Source: Thermomonospora echinospora
GTDB taxonomy: Bacteria; Actinomycetota; Actinomycetes; Streptosporangiales; Streptosporangiaceae
NCBI RefSeq assembly: GCF_900108175.1
Contig: NZ_FNVO01000001.1
Location: 223,662-287,661 of the forward strand
Direction: 5' to 3'
DNA: 64,000 nucleotides
Part shown: one piece after another, positions 51,996-61,386 of the stretch
Layout of the letters: the number at the start of each line of letters is the position of its first letter
Position numbering within the stretch: the stretch's first letter is position 1
Made by a program: the position numbers and the translations under genes
The notes under the pieces: model-generated
Database searches by the model: none
Told to the model about the DNA's origin: nothing
What the model saw: only the letters and a program-made list of their open reading frames with translations

Positions 51996-53252
51996 ATGAC
52001 CTCCCTTCCCGCGGAGGGGAACGGTGCGGGCCGGCCGGGGCCGCGTGCGCAGTTCGCCGCTGTGGTCGGGCTGCTGGACCGCCCGCTGACCTCCTACTAC
52101 CTGGTGCTGGGCTGCTCGATGCTGCTGCTGGCGCTCGGCCTGACGATGGTGCTGGCCTCCTCCAACGTCGAGCAGCTGGAGCAGACCGGATCGGCGTTCA
52201 CGCTGTTCCAGAAGCAGGCCATGTGGATCGGGATCGGGCTGCCGGCCATGTGGCTGGCGGCCAGGCTGCCGCCGCGCACCTTCCGGGCGCTGGCCTACCC
52301 GCTGCTGCTGCTGTCGGTCATCGGCCTGGTGATCGTACTGGTCCCGGGGCTGGGCACCACCGCCTGGGGCGCCACCCGCTGGATCGATCTGGGAGCGTTC
52401 CAGATCCAGCCGTCGGAGCCGGCCAAGCTGGGCCTGGTGCTGTGGGGCGCGGACCTGATGGCCCGCCGCGAGCGGCTCGGCGAGCTCACCGACTGGCGGA
52501 CGCTGCTCATCCCGCTGCTGCCCGGCGCCGGGGCGGTGGTGCTGCTGGTGATGCTGGGCGACGACCTGGGCACCACCCTGGTGCTGCTGACGATCTTCCT
52601 GACGCTGCTGTGGGTGGTGGGTGCCCCCAGCCGGCTGTTCGTCGGCATGACCGGGCTGATCGGGCTGCTGGTGGCCATCCTGATCGTGGTGGAGCCGTAC
52701 CGCATGCAGCGGCTGACCGGCTTCCTGGACTCCTCCGGCGACCCGCTGGGCGTGCGCTACCAGGGCACCCAGGGGCTGCTGGCGATCGCCTCCGGCGGCT
52801 GGTTCGGCACCGGGCTGGGGGAGGGCCGCGCCCAGTGGGGGTTCCTGCCGCACGCCGAGACCGACTTCATCTTCGCGATCGTCGGAGAACAGCTGGGCCT
52901 GGTCGGTACCCTCGTCGTGCTGGGCCTGTTCGGCCTGCTGGCCTACGCCGGCCTGCGGATCGCCCGGCGGGTCAGGGACCCGTTTATGCGGCTGGCCGCG
53001 GCGGCGGTCACCGGATGGCTGTCGGTCCAGGCGATCGTCAACATCGGGGCGGTGATCGGCGTGCTGCCCATCACGGGCATCCCGCTGCCGCTGGTCTCCT
53101 ACGGAGGATCGGCGTTGATCCCCACCCTGGTCGCGCTCGGCATGCTGCTGGCGTTCGCGCAACGCGAGCCGGGTGCGCGGCAGGCACTGGCCGCACGGGG
53201 TCCCGGGCCGGCCGTGCGCGCCCTAAGCTGGCTGGGTCTGACCCGGCGTTAG
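51996..53252 (+). CDS. ftsW: Septal peptidoglycan glycosyltransferase FtsW (SEDS)
   Basis: A 418-residue SEDS polymerase that builds septal glycan with FtsI. About ten helices run from residue 35 to 390. Signatures: TAWGATRWIDLGAFQIQPSEPAKLGLVLW, with the catalytic-region Glu, and TDFIFAIVGEQLGLVG, then ITGIPLPLVSYGGSALIPTLVALG. ATG 51996 lies 6 bp after murD. Confidence 0.96.
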   Translation: MTSLPAEGNGAGRPGPRAQFAAVVGLLDRPLTSYYLVLGCSMLLLALGLTMVLASSNVEQLEQTGSAFTLFQKQAMWIGIGLPAMWLAARLPPRTFRALAYPLLLLSVIGLVIVLVPGLGTTAWGATRWIDLGAFQIQPSEPAKLGLVLWGADLMARRERLGELTDWRTLLIPLLPGAGAVVLLVMLGDDLGTTLVLLTIFLTLLWVVGAPSRLFVGMTGLIGLLVAILIVVEPYRMQRLTGFLDSSGDPLGVRYQGTQGLLAIASGGWFGTGLGEGRAQWGFLPHAETDFIFAIVGEQLGLVGTLVVLGLFGLLAYAGLRIARRVRDPFMRLAAAAVTGWLSVQAIVNIGAVIGVLPITGIPLPLVSYGGSALIPTLVALGMLLAFAQREPGARQALAARGPGPAVRALSWLGLTRR

Positions 53253-53308
53253 AGGCCGCGCATTCACCGTAGGGTTTTCACCATCACGTCAAGGAGGCGT
53301 ACTCGAGC

Positions 53309-54400
53309 ATGAGGGTTGTCCTGGCCGGCGGCGGGACCGCTGGACACATTGAGCCCGCCCTCGCCCTCGCCGACGCGCTGCGCCGCGAGGATCCGAGCGT
53401 CGGGATCACCTGCCTGGGCACCGAGCGGGGCCTGGAGACCCGCCTGGTCCCGCAGCGCGGCTACGACCTCGCCCTGATCCCGCCGGTGCCGCTGCCGCGC
53501 ACGCTGACCCCCCGGCTGCTGACCGTCCCGGGCCGGCTGCGCGGGGCCATCAACGCGGCCGCCGCGGTGCTGGACCGGGTGCAGGCCGACGTGCTGGTCG
53601 GCTTCGGCGGCTATGTGGCCACCCCCGGCTACCTGGCCGCCCGCAAGCGCCGTGTGCCGATCATCGTGCACGAGGCCAACCCGCGGCCCGGCCTGGCCAA
53701 CCGGCTGGGCGCCCGGTTCACCGAGGACGTCGCCGTCTCGCACGCCGACTCGCCGCTGCCGCACGCCAGGTTCGTCGGGATCCCGCTGCGCCGCGACATC
53801 GCCACCCTGGACCGGCTGGCGGTGGGCGACAAGGCCCGCTCCTACTTCGGGCTGCTGCCGGACCTGCCGACCCTGTTGATCTTCGGCGGCTCGCAGGGCG
53901 CCCGCTCGCTCAACCGGGCCGCGGTGGCCGCCGCCCCGGCGTTCCGCGCGGCGGGCATCCAGGTGCTGCACATCGTGGGCCCCAAGAACACCGAGGAGCC
54001 CGAGCCGGCCGCCGGCGGTCCGCAGTACGTGACGCTGCCGTACTGCGACCGGATGGACCTGGCGTACGCCGCCGCCGACATGGCGATGTGCCGGTCCGGC
54101 GCGATGACCTGCGCCGAGCTGGCTGCCGTCGGCCTGCCCGCGGCGTACGTGCCGCTGCCGCACGGCAACGGCGAGCAGCGGCTGAACGCCGAGCCGATCG
54201 TGGCGGCCGGCGGCGGCCTGCTGGTCGACGACGCCGAGCTGAGCCCCGAGTGGATCCACGCCAACCTGCTGCCCGTGCTGGGCGACCCGGCCCGGGTCGC
54301 CCAGATGTCGGAGGCGGCCGCCCGGATGGGCCGCCGCGACGCCGATGTGGCGCTGGCCCGGCTGGTCCACGAGGTCGTCGCCGGGACCCGGTCCCGATGA
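53309..54400 (+). CDS. murG: UDP-N-acetylglucosamine--lipid I N-acetylglucosaminyltransferase
   Basis: A 363-residue peripheral membrane GT28 enzyme forming lipid II. G-loops: [17 protein letters not shown] at the start, [14 protein letters not shown] and [24 protein letters not shown] and the acceptor/donor region [20 protein letters not shown] are typical. The usual HxxP motif reads HIEP. ATG 53309 follows CAAGGAGG; the stop overlaps murC by 4 bp. The 56-bp gap before it is the largest between ftsI/murE and murC, so an extra promoter is possible. Confidence 0.96.
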   Translation: MRVVLAGGGTAGHIEPALALADALRREDPSVGITCLGTERGLETRLVPQRGYDLALIPPVPLPRTLTPRLLTVPGRLRGAINAAAAVLDRVQADVLVGFGGYVATPGYLAARKRRVPIIVHEANPRPGLANRLGARFTEDVAVSHADSPLPHARFVGIPLRRDIATLDRLAVGDKARSYFGLLPDLPTLLIFGGSQGARSLNRAAVAAAPAFRAAGIQVLHIVGPKNTEEPEPAAGGPQYVTLPYCDRMDLAYAAADMAMCRSGAMTCAELAAVGLPAAYVPLPHGNGEQRLNAEPIVAAGGGLLVDDAELSPEWIHANLLPVLGDPARVAQMSEAAARMGRRDADVALARLVHEVVAGTRSR

Positions 54401-55812
54401 GCCGGGCCGCCGGGCCGGGCGGGGAGAACGGCGGTGAGGCGATCAAGCACGCCCACTTCATCGCCATCGGCGGTGCCGGCATGTCGGGGATCGCCCGGAT
54501 CATGCTGCGGCGCGGCATCGCCGTCTCCGGCAGCGACGCCAGGGACTCGGAGATGCTGGCGCACCTGGCGTCCCTGGGCGCTGAGGTCTTCGTGGGGCAC
54601 GCCGCCGAGCACCTCGGCGACGCCGACACCGTGGTGGTGTCCACCGCCATCCGGGAGGACAACCCCGAACTGCAGGCGGCGCGCGAGCGCGGCCTGCGGG
54701 TGCTGCACCGTTCCGAGGCGCTGGCGGCGCTGATGACGGGGCGCCGGGCGGTGGCGGTTGCCGGCACACACGGCAAGACCACCACGACCTCGATGCTCAC
54801 CGTCGTGCTGCAGCACGCGGGCGCCGACCCCGCCTACTGCATCGGCGGGCAGCTGGTCACCACCGGGCTGGGCGCCGACGACGGCACCGGCGACGTCTTC
54901 GTGGCCGAGGCCGATGAGAGCGACGGCTCGTTCCTGCGCTACCGCCCGCACATCGCGGTGGTGACCAACGTCGAGGCCGACCACCTCGACAACTACGGGG
55001 CCTTCGAGCAGGTCAAGGAGAACTTCGCCCGCTTCGTGGAGCGGGTGGGGCCCGGCGGCGCGCTGGTGGCCTCGGCCGACGACCCGGTCGCCCGCGAGCT
55101 GGCCGACGGCGCCCGCGGGCGCGGGCTGACCGTGCTGACCTACGGTGAGGCGGCCGACGCCGACCTGCGCGTCACCGGGTTCAGCCCGCGCGGCCTGGGC
55201 TCGCGTTTCGAGATCGAGGGCCTGGGCGAGCTGACCCTGGGGGTGCCGGGGCGGCACTACGCCCACAACGCCACCGCCGCCGTGGCCGTGGCGCAGCTAC
55301 TGGGCCACGACTTCGCGACCGTGCGGGAGGGACTGGCCTCCTTCACCGGGTCGATGCGCAGGCTGGAGCGCAAGGGCGAGGCCGGCGGGGTCCAGGTGTT
55401 CGACAGCTACGCCCACCACCCGACCGAGCTGACCGCCGACCTGCGGGCGACCCGCGACTACGTCGGGCAACTGGCCGCCGAGGGGCGGGCCGGCCGGATC
55501 GTGGCGGTGTTCCAGCCGCACCTCTACAGCCGCACCCGGTTCTTCGCAGCCGAGTTCGGCCAGGCCCTGGGGCTGGCCGACGTGGCGGTGGTGCTGGACG
55601 TGTACGGTGCCCGCGAGGACCCCGAGCCCGGGGTGAGCGGCCGGCTGATCGCCGACGCCGTCCCGGACGGCACCCGGGTCGAGTACGTCCCGGTCTGGGA
55701 CGAGGTGCCCGCGGTGGTGGCGGGCCTGGCCCGCCCCGGCGACCTGGTCATCACGCTCGGCGCGGGGGACGTGACTGCGCTGGGCCCGCTGATCCTGGCC
55801 CGGCTGGGCTGA
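54397..55812 (+). CDS. murC: UDP-N-acetylmuramate--L-alanine ligase
   Basis: A 471-residue ligase adding the first stem L-alanine. The dinucleotide-like [19 protein letters not shown] loop [42 protein letters not shown] (split: substrate region) and [14 protein letters not shown] are diagnostic. ATG 54397 overlaps the murG stop (ATGA). After its TGA at 55810-55812 the same reading frame stays open straight into ftsQ. Confidence 0.96.
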   Translation: MSRAAGPGGENGGEAIKHAHFIAIGGAGMSGIARIMLRRGIAVSGSDARDSEMLAHLASLGAEVFVGHAAEHLGDADTVVVSTAIREDNPELQAARERGLRVLHRSEALAALMTGRRAVAVAGTHGKTTTTSMLTVVLQHAGADPAYCIGGQLVTTGLGADDGTGDVFVAEADESDGSFLRYRPHIAVVTNVEADHLDNYGAFEQVKENFARFVERVGPGGALVASADDPVARELADGARGRGLTVLTYGEAADADLRVTGFSPRGLGSRFEIEGLGELTLGVPGRHYAHNATAAVAVAQLLGHDFATVREGLASFTGSMRRLERKGEAGGVQVFDSYAHHPTELTADLRATRDYVGQLAAEGRAGRIVAVFQPHLYSRTRFFAAEFGQALGLADVAVVLDVYGAREDPEPGVSGRLIADAVPDGTRVEYVPVWDEVPAVVAGLARPGDLVITLGAGDVTALGPLILARLG

Positions 55813-55869
55813 ACGGCCCGGCCCGCCGGGGCCGAAGTCTCCCGGTCCGGCCGTGGAGGGGAGGTCGAC

Positions 55870-56640
55870 ATCGAGGTCACGGCACAGCCGCCGACGAGGC
55901 GGCGGACGGGTGCGGACACCCCGGCCCCGCGCGGCCCCAGGCGGTGGAAACCGGTCCTGGCGACACTGCTGGTGGTGGCCGTGCTGGCGGCGGTCGCCTG
56001 GGTGCTGCTGGGCTCCAAGCTGCTCGTGGTGCGGCACGTGGAGGTCTCCGGCACCCATCTGGCGCCCCGCGACCGGGTGGTCGCCGCGGCCCGGATCACG
56101 CTGGGCCTGCCGATGGTCAGGCTGGACACCGCCGCCGTCCGCGACCGGGTGCAGGGCGTTCGCGAGGTGGAGTCGGCCCGGGTCGAGCGGGTCTGGCCGG
56201 GTACGGTGCGCATCGAGGTGCGCGAGCGGGTGCCGCTGGTGGCCGTGGAGCGCTCCGGGCGCTTCCACCAGCTGGACCGGTTCGCCATGACCGTGGTCGA
56301 CTCGGCGCGGCGGCCGGCATCGCTGCCGCTGCTGACGGTGGCCGCGCCCGGCCCGGACGACCCGGCCACCACCGCCGCGCTGCAGGTCGTCGGGGAACTG
56401 CCGGCAGAGCTGTCGCGGCGGCTGACCGCCGTCGATGCCCCCAGCCCCGAGTCGGTCACCCTGCGGCTGGGCGGCGCCCGGCCCGGCGGGGCCGACGGCG
56501 ATCCGCTGACGGTGGTGTGGGGCGCCCCCGGGCGCGCCGCGGAGAAGGCCCGGTTGGTGGACGCGCTGCGGCGGTCGGCGGCGGGGCGGGCGGCCGGCAC
56601 CATCGACGTCAGTTCGCCCGAGGTGGTGACCACCCGATGA
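55870..56640 (+). CDS. ftsQ: Cell division protein FtsQ/DivIB, apparent ATC start
   Basis: A bitopic divisome protein, here 256 residues if it starts at ATC 55870. The frame reads IEVTAQPPTRRRTGADTPAP and a basic PRGPRRWKP, then one helix (VLATLLVVAVLAAVAWVLLG) and a POTRA domain (VVRHVEVSGTHLAPRDRVVA; VREVESARVERVWPGTVRIEV; RERVPLVAVE). From the murC stop to GTG 55972, which lies inside the helix, the frame has no ATG, GTG or TTG. A strong ribosome site GGAGGGGAGG (55855-55864) sits 5 bp before ATC 55870. Alternatives are GTG 55972 without a cytoplasmic tail, or a base error linking GTG 55853 to this frame. Confidence 0.82.
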   Translation: MEVTAQPPTRRRTGADTPAPRGPRRWKPVLATLLVVAVLAAVAWVLLGSKLLVVRHVEVSGTHLAPRDRVVAAARITLGLPMVRLDTAAVRDRVQGVREVESARVERVWPGTVRIEVRERVPLVAVERSGRFHQLDRFAMTVVDSARRPASLPLLTVAAPGPDDPATTAALQVVGELPAELSRRLTAVDAPSPESVTLRLGGARPGGADGDPLTVVWGAPGRAAEKARLVDALRRSAAGRAAGTIDVSSPEVVTTR

Positions 56641-57107
56641 GCTCCGGCGGCCCGGTAGGCAAAGGATCACACCGGCGATCCGGTGCCGCCGTGTGTGTCG
56701 GCGGGTATGGGCGCCGCGATATGGGGCAGTCTTGGAGGATCGCAGGCGCGCCGTCCCGGCGCGCCGCCGTGTCGTGGAGGGGAGGGGACCGGGATGGCCG
56801 ACCGCACGGGTGATCCGAGGGGCAGTCGGGCGATATGCGCCGACCGGGGCAACCCCGGCCCACCGCGACACGCCGGTTCACTTCGCGGGGGGTTAGTTGA
56901 CCCTGGCGGTGACCCGCCCCTACTGTCCGTATCAGCCTTCAGGTTGACATAAGTCTAACCCTCAACTTGAGGGTGAGGGTTGACGGGCGGCCCCGGGCAC
57001 CCATCACGGATCACAAGACCAGGTCAGTAACATCGCGCGGGCCGGTGTGCGGCTTCACCCGAAGCCCCCCGGCCAGCCGGACAGAACGAGCGGAAAGGCC
57101 CCTCGTC
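56641..57107. other. ftsZ upstream control region
   Basis: This 467-bp gap is the longest inside the dcw cluster and should hold the ftsZ promoters. A candidate promoter is TTGACC (56897-56902), 18 bp, TACTGT (56921-56926). A palindrome lies at 56958-56974. TTGACA at 56944-56949 has no clear -10 partner. No gene is supported: the short open frames near 56640-56900 are Arg/Gly-rich shadows. Confidence 0.55.
56958..56974. promoter_or_regulatory. 17-bp palindrome upstream of ftsZ
   Basis: ACCCTCAA-C-TTGAGGGT is a perfect inverted repeat with 8-bp arms, about 135 bp before GTG 57108. It is followed by a further GAGGGTTGACGG that repeats part of the right arm. It lies in an AT-richer patch after a likely promoter and is a good operator candidate for developmental or cell-cycle control of ftsZ. 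Confidence 0.6.
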
Positions 57108-58580
57108 GTGGCAGCACCGCAGAACTACCTCGCGGTCATCAAGGTCGTCGGCATCGGCGGCGGCGGCGTCAATGCCGTCAACCGGATGATCGAAGAGGGC
57201 CTCAAGGGCGTGGAGTTCATCGCGATCAACACCGACGCCCAGGCGCTGCTGATGAGCGATGCCGATGTCAAGCTCGACGTCGGCCGCGAACTCACCCGCG
57301 GGCTCGGCGCCGGGGCCAACCCCGACGTGGGCCGCAAGGCCGCCGAGGACCACCGCGAGGAGATCGAGGAGGTCCTCAAGGGCGCCGACATGGTGTTCGT
57401 GACCGCCGGCGAGGGCGGCGGCACGGGGACCGGCGGGGCGCCGGTGGTGGCCAACATCGCCCGGTCGCTGGGCGCGCTGACCATCGGCGTGGTCACCCGG
57501 CCCTTCAGCTTCGAGGGCAAGCGCCGGGCGATGCAGGCCGAGGCGGGCATCGAGACCCTGCGCGACGAGGTCGACACCCTCATCGTCATCCCCAACGACC
57601 GGCTGCTATCCATCTCCGACCGCCAGGTCAGCGTGCTGGATGCGTTCAAGGCCGCCGACCAGGTGCTGCTGTCCGGTGTGCAGGGCATCACCGACCTGAT
57701 CACCACCCCGGGCCTGATCAACCTGGACTTCGCCGATGTCAAGTCGGTGATGAGCGGGGCCGGCTCGGCGCTGATGGGCATCGGCTCGGCGCGCGGCGAC
57801 GACCGCAGCGTGGCCGCGGCCGAGATGGCGATCTCCAGTCCGCTGCTGGAGGCCAGCATCGACGGGGCGCACGGGGTGCTGCTGTCCATCTCCGGCGGCT
57901 CGGACCTGGGACTGTTCGAGATCAATGAGGCGGCCCAGCTGGTGTCCAACGCCGCCGCCCCCGACGCCAACATCATCTTCGGCGCGGTCATCGACGACGC
58001 GCTCGGCGACGAGGTCCGGGTCACCGTGATCGCCGCGGGGTTCGACGAGGGCCGCCCTACTAAGCCGGCGCCGGGGGCGGACACCCGCAGGCTTCCGGCG
58101 TCGGCGAACCGTTCTTCCACCGCCCCGGGTCCGGGCACGGCGCAGGGCAACCCCATCCCGACCAGGGTCGGCCGGACCGACCCGCCCGCCGCGCCGCCGT
58201 CGGGCCACCAGTCGGTCGCCCAGGCCGCCGCGGCCCCGCAGTCCGCGCCGGCGCAGCCCGCCCCGGCGCCCGCCCGCGAGGAGACCTCCGCCGCCCGGGA
58301 GCCGGGCGCCGGCTCCGGCGACGCGTCCGCCGCCGAGCCCTCGTCCGCCAAGGACGACGCGACACGCCCGGCCGCCTCCGACGCGGCGGCCGGCTCCGGC
58401 CAGGCCAAGGCGGAACGGGACCCCGGCGCCGCCGTGCCCCCGCGGCCCCGCACGCCGCCGGAGCAGCCCCCGGCCCGGATGCACGCCCCGGAGAGCGATG
58501 GTGGCACCGGCCCGCGCCGCCGTCCGGTCGTCTTCGACGAGCCTGACGACGACCTCGACGTCCCCGACTTCCTGAAGTAG
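57108..58580 (+). CDS. ftsZ: Cell division GTPase FtsZ
   Basis: A 490-residue tubulin-like GTPase that forms the Z-ring. It starts [24 protein letters not shown]; the GTP signature GGGTGTG is at about 103-109; the T7 loop is in [22 protein letters not shown]. The core ends near residue 317, then a long linker of about 150 residues rich in Pro, Ala and Ser leads to the tail [14 protein letters not shown], which binds SepF. The linker is longer than in many relatives. GTG 57108 follows GGAAAGG; an upstream in-frame extension is untranslated leader. Confidence 0.97.
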   Translation: MAAPQNYLAVIKVVGIGGGGVNAVNRMIEEGLKGVEFIAINTDAQALLMSDADVKLDVGRELTRGLGAGANPDVGRKAAEDHREEIEEVLKGADMVFVTAGEGGGTGTGGAPVVANIARSLGALTIGVVTRPFSFEGKRRAMQAEAGIETLRDEVDTLIVIPNDRLLSISDRQVSVLDAFKAADQVLLSGVQGITDLITTPGLINLDFADVKSVMSGAGSALMGIGSARGDDRSVAAAEMAISSPLLEASIDGAHGVLLSISGGSDLGLFEINEAAQLVSNAAAPDANIIFGAVIDDALGDEVRVTVIAAGFDEGRPTKPAPGADTRRLPASANRSSTAPGPGTAQGNPIPTRVGRTDPPAAPPSGHQSVAQAAAAPQSAPAQPAPAPAREETSAAREPGAGSGDASAAEPSSAKDDATRPAASDAAAGSGQAKAERDPGAAVPPRPRTPPEQPPARMHAPESDGGTGPRRRPVVFDEPDDDLDVPDFLK

Positions 58581-58620
58581 TGGACGCCTCCCCCCGGGGC
58601 CGGACGTTCCCGCGGGTGCC

Positions 58621-59322
58621 ATGAGCGCCCGCGAGGACGAGCTGGCGGCCAATCTGGCCGGGGTCCGCGCACGCGTCGCGGCGGCCTGCGCCGCGGCCGG
58701 CCGGGACCCCGCCGAGATTACGCTGATCGCGGTAACCAAGACCTTCCCCGCCTCCGACGTGCGGCTGCTGGCCGGACTCGGGATCACCGACGTGGGAGAG
58801 AACCGCGACCAGGAGGCCGCGCCCAAGGCGGCCGAGTGCGCCGACCTCTCACTGACCTGGCATTTCGTCGGGCAACTGCAGACCAACAAGGCCCGCGCGG
58901 TGGCCGCCTACGCCGACGTGGTGCATTCGGTGGACCGCTCCCGGCTGGTGACGGCGCTGTCGGCCGGCGCGCTGCGGGCCGGCCGGACGCTGCGCTGCCT
59001 GGTGCAGGTGTCCCTGGACGAGCGTCCCGGGGGCCGGGGTGGCGCGGCCCCCGGGCAGGTGCCGGAACTGGCCGACCTGATCGCCGCGTCCGAGGGCCTG
59101 GAGCTCGGCGGCGTGATGGCCGTGGCGCCGCTGGGCGCGGACCCGGCCCCGGCGTTCGCCCGGCTGGCGGAGGTCGCCGCCGCGGTGCGCGCCGCGCACC
59201 CGGCCGCCACGGCCGTCTCGGCCGGGATGAGCGAGGATCTGGAGCAGGCGGTCGCGTGTGGCGCGACACACCTGCGGATCGGTACGGCGTTGCTCGGCGG
59301 CCGGGACGCAATCGTCAGGTAA
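58621..59322 (+). CDS. PLP homeostasis protein, YggS family
   Basis: A 233-residue PLP-binding protein (YggS/YlmE/PLPBP) that buffers pyridoxal phosphate and has no known catalytic activity. The PLP Lys is in ITLIAVTKTFPASDVRLL; GENRDQEAAPKAAE, LTWHFVGQLQTNKARAVA and SAGMSEDLEQAVACGATHLRIGTALLG are family blocks. It follows ftsZ by 40 bp. Many actinomycetes carry a laccase-domain gene (ylmD/pgeF) between these two; it is missing here. Confidence 0.93.
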   Translation: MSAREDELAANLAGVRARVAAACAAAGRDPAEITLIAVTKTFPASDVRLLAGLGITDVGENRDQEAAPKAAECADLSLTWHFVGQLQTNKARAVAAYADVVHSVDRSRLVTALSAGALRAGRTLRCLVQVSLDERPGGRGGAAPGQVPELADLIAASEGLELGGVMAVAPLGADPAPAFARLAEVAAAVRAAHPAATAVSAGMSEDLEQAVACGATHLRIGTALLGGRDAIVR

Positions 59323-59424
59323 TGTCCCCACAGTGGTCCCTGCCCGGGGCGGGGCCGCATTCAGCTACTGTCCGAGCAGCGGCCGTCCGCCAGGCGCGGC
59401 ACCCACAGGACGACGGAGGGGCGT

Positions 59425-59958
59425 ATGGCCAGCGCGATGCGCAAGATGGCGGTCTACCTCGGCCTGGTTGAGGACGACCGCTACGACGATAAGTACGACG
59501 ACTACGACGAGTACGACGTCTACGACGACGAAACGGCCGATCACGGCCGGCGTCGCTCCGAGGAGTCCGGCGGCCAGCTTACCCGAGCCGAGGACGGCCC
59601 GGACCGGGATCGCGATCATCACGCCCCGTCACCGCCCGACCGACGCTCCGTGGCCCTTTACGAGTCCGGTTCGTCAGACCTTGCGCGCATCACTACCCTG
59701 CATCCCAGGACCTACAACGAGGCCAGGATCATCGGGGAGCACTTCCGTGAGGGCACCCCGGTGATCATGAACCTGACCGAGATGAGCGACAGTGACGCCA
59801 AACGTCTGGTCGACTTCGCGGCAGGTCTCATATTCGGCCTGCACGGGAGCATCGATCGTGTTACGAACAAGGTGTTCCTGCTGACACCCGCCAACGTCGA
59901 GGTGACGGCCGAGGACAAGGCCCGGATGGCAGAACGAGGATTCTTCAACCAAAGCTGA
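59425..59958 (+). CDS. sepF: Cell division protein SepF
   Basis: A 177-residue protein that anchors FtsZ to the membrane in bacteria lacking FtsA. The N-terminus [19 protein letters not shown] is the amphipathic membrane anchor; residues 17-36 are strikingly rich in Asp and Tyr. The C-terminal SepF core starts near residue 83 ([21 protein letters not shown]) and contains [19 protein letters not shown] and [19 protein letters not shown] 59425 lies after a promoter-like gap of about 100 bp. Confidence 0.95.
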   Translation: MASAMRKMAVYLGLVEDDRYDDKYDDYDEYDVYDDETADHGRRRSEESGGQLTRAEDGPDRDRDHHAPSPPDRRSVALYESGSSDLARITTLHPRTYNEARIIGEHFREGTPVIMNLTEMSDSDAKRLVDFAAGLIFGLHGSIDRVTNKVFLLTPANVEVTAEDKARMAERGFFNQS

Positions 59959-59979
59959 CGGCCACATGAGAGAGCGCAC

Positions 59980-60267
59980 GTGAACATCGTCGTCACCGTG
60001 TTGACCACGGTGCTATGGATCTTCCTCCTGTTCCTGATTGGGAGGCTGATCCTGGAGGTGCTGCAGTCGTTCGCCCGGTCATGGCAGCCCAGAGGGGTGC
60101 TCCTGGTGGTGGCGGAGATCACCTACACCATCACCGATCCGCCACTGAAACTGCTGAGACGTTTCATCCCGCCCGTTCGGCTGGGTAACGTGGCACTAGA
60201 CCTCAGCTTCACGGTGCTCTTCCTTGTGGTCTACATCTTGATCATCTTCATAGGGGGGCTGGTCTAA
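59980..60267 (+). CDS. YggT-family membrane protein (SepG-like)
   Basis: A 95-residue protein with two membrane helices (about 3-25 and 72-92) around the YggT core FARSWQPRGVLLVVAEITYTITDPPLKLLRRFIPPVRLG. In Streptomyces the gene in this position, sepG, helps place FtsZ and shape the spore nucleoid. GTG 59980 lies 22 bp after sepF, so both should be co-transcribed. Confidence 0.92.
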   Translation: MNIVVTVLTTVLWIFLLFLIGRLILEVLQSFARSWQPRGVLLVVAEITYTITDPPLKLLRRFIPPVRLGNVALDLSFTVLFLVVYILIIFIGGLV

Positions 60268-60342
60268 ATGATCATCTTCGTCCGGGAGCTCTGATCGGAT
60301 ACCGTCCTTTGGGACAGACTCCAAGCGCGCCAAGGAGACGAC

Positions 60343-61254
60343 ATGCCGCTCACACCCGCTGACGTGCGGAACAAGCAGTTCAGTACCACCCGGCTCAGGC
60401 CGGGCTACGACGAGGAGGAGGTGGACGCCTTCCTCGACGAGGTCGAGGCCGAGCTCGACCGCCTCATCCAGGAGAACGAGGAGCTGCGCGCCAAGCTGGC
60501 CGAGTGCCTGCGCGGCAAGGTGCCGGCGATGGCCGCTCCGATCGTCGAGCCCAAGCCGGACCTGCCCCCGGTGCCCGAGCCGCCGCGACCCGAGCCCAAG
60601 CCCGAGCCCGAGCCCGCCCTCGGCTCCCTGGGCATGCCCGCGCCCAGCGGTGAGGACAACATGGACACCGCCGCCCGGGTGCTGGCGCTGGCGCAGCAGA
60701 CCGCCGACCAGGCGATCGCCGACGCCCGCCGGGAGGCCGACGAGACGCTGGGCCGCGCGCGCCGCGAGGCCGAGGAGATCGTCGGCAAGGCCCGTCGGCA
60801 GGCCGAGCAGATCGTCGGCGAGGCCCGCTCGCGCGCCGAGGCGCTCGACCGCGACGCCCAGGACCGGCACCGCCAGGTGATGGGCTCGCTGGTGCAGCAG
60901 CGCGAGGAGCTCGAGCGCGAGGTGGACCACCTGCGCGCGTTCGAGCGCGAGTACCGCAGCCGGCTGAAGGTCTATCTGGAGGGCCAGCTGCGGGAGCTGG
61001 AGATAGGCGCCACCGAGGCGGGACCCTTCGGCACGGGGGTTCCCGGCACGGGAGGACCGCAGACCGGGCCGCAGCAGGTCATCTCGCACCCGGACGCCCG
61101 CAACGGCCAGCCGCAACCGGCCCCGGCGCCCACCACGACCGGCCCCGCGCCGTTCCCGCCGCCGGCCGAGCCCGCCCAGCACGTGCAGCACGCCCAGCAC
61201 TCCACCACGGGAGCCTTCCACACGGCCGACAATCCGCCCCACGACAGGCGTTGA
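60343..61254 (+). CDS. divIVA: DivIVA/Wag31 polar growth protein
   Basis: A 303-residue coiled-coil scaffold that marks growing poles and directs tip growth. The N-terminal membrane-binding domain is PLTPADVRNKQFSTTRLRPG onward with DEEEVDAFLDEVEAEL (about 1-50). A Pro/Glu-rich linker (residues about 70-95) separates it from the main coiled coil (about 105-225, with QTADQAIADARREADETL). The tail is Pro/His-rich. ATG 60343 follows CCAAGGAGACG. A hairpin follows the gene. Confidence 0.95.
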   Translation: MPLTPADVRNKQFSTTRLRPGYDEEEVDAFLDEVEAELDRLIQENEELRAKLAECLRGKVPAMAAPIVEPKPDLPPVPEPPRPEPKPEPEPALGSLGMPAPSGEDNMDTAARVLALAQQTADQAIADARREADETLGRARREAEEIVGKARRQAEQIVGEARSRAEALDRDAQDRHRQVMGSLVQQREELEREVDHLRAFEREYRSRLKVYLEGQLRELEIGATEAGPFGTGVPGTGGPQTGPQQVISHPDARNGQPQPAPAPTTTGPAPFPPPAEPAQHVQHAQHSTTGAFHTADNPPHDRR

Positions 61255-61297
61255 CGCCCGTCGCCTGAGCGATAGTGTCTTGGGATCATCGCCGCGC

Positions 61298-61323
61298 CGC
61301 GAATGGCAGCGAGGCCATTCGCG
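61298..61323. terminator. 9-bp stem-loop after divIVA
   Basis: CGCGAATGG (61298-61306) and CCATTCGCG (61315-61323) pair perfectly around an 8-base loop, with further partial GC pairing outside. It lies 44 bp after the divIVA stop and about 65 bp before the next gene. It probably ends the dcw transcript. Confidence 0.6.
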
Positions 61324-61386
61324 CGGCGCTGCGCGGACCGGCGGTAGACCCAGGCGCCTCGGGCTGCCTGTAGAGAGTGGGACCCA

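Noticed and set aside
55853-56290. Open frame starting GTG 55853 with good ribosome site
   Set aside because: The frame yields Arg/Trp-rich sequence without a membrane helix or POTRA domain, unlike FtsQ. Kept only as an alternative explanation (indel) for the ftsQ start.
56641-56900. Short open frames between ftsQ and ftsZ
   Set aside because: Arg/Gly-rich, no family resemblance, and located in the ftsZ promoter region.
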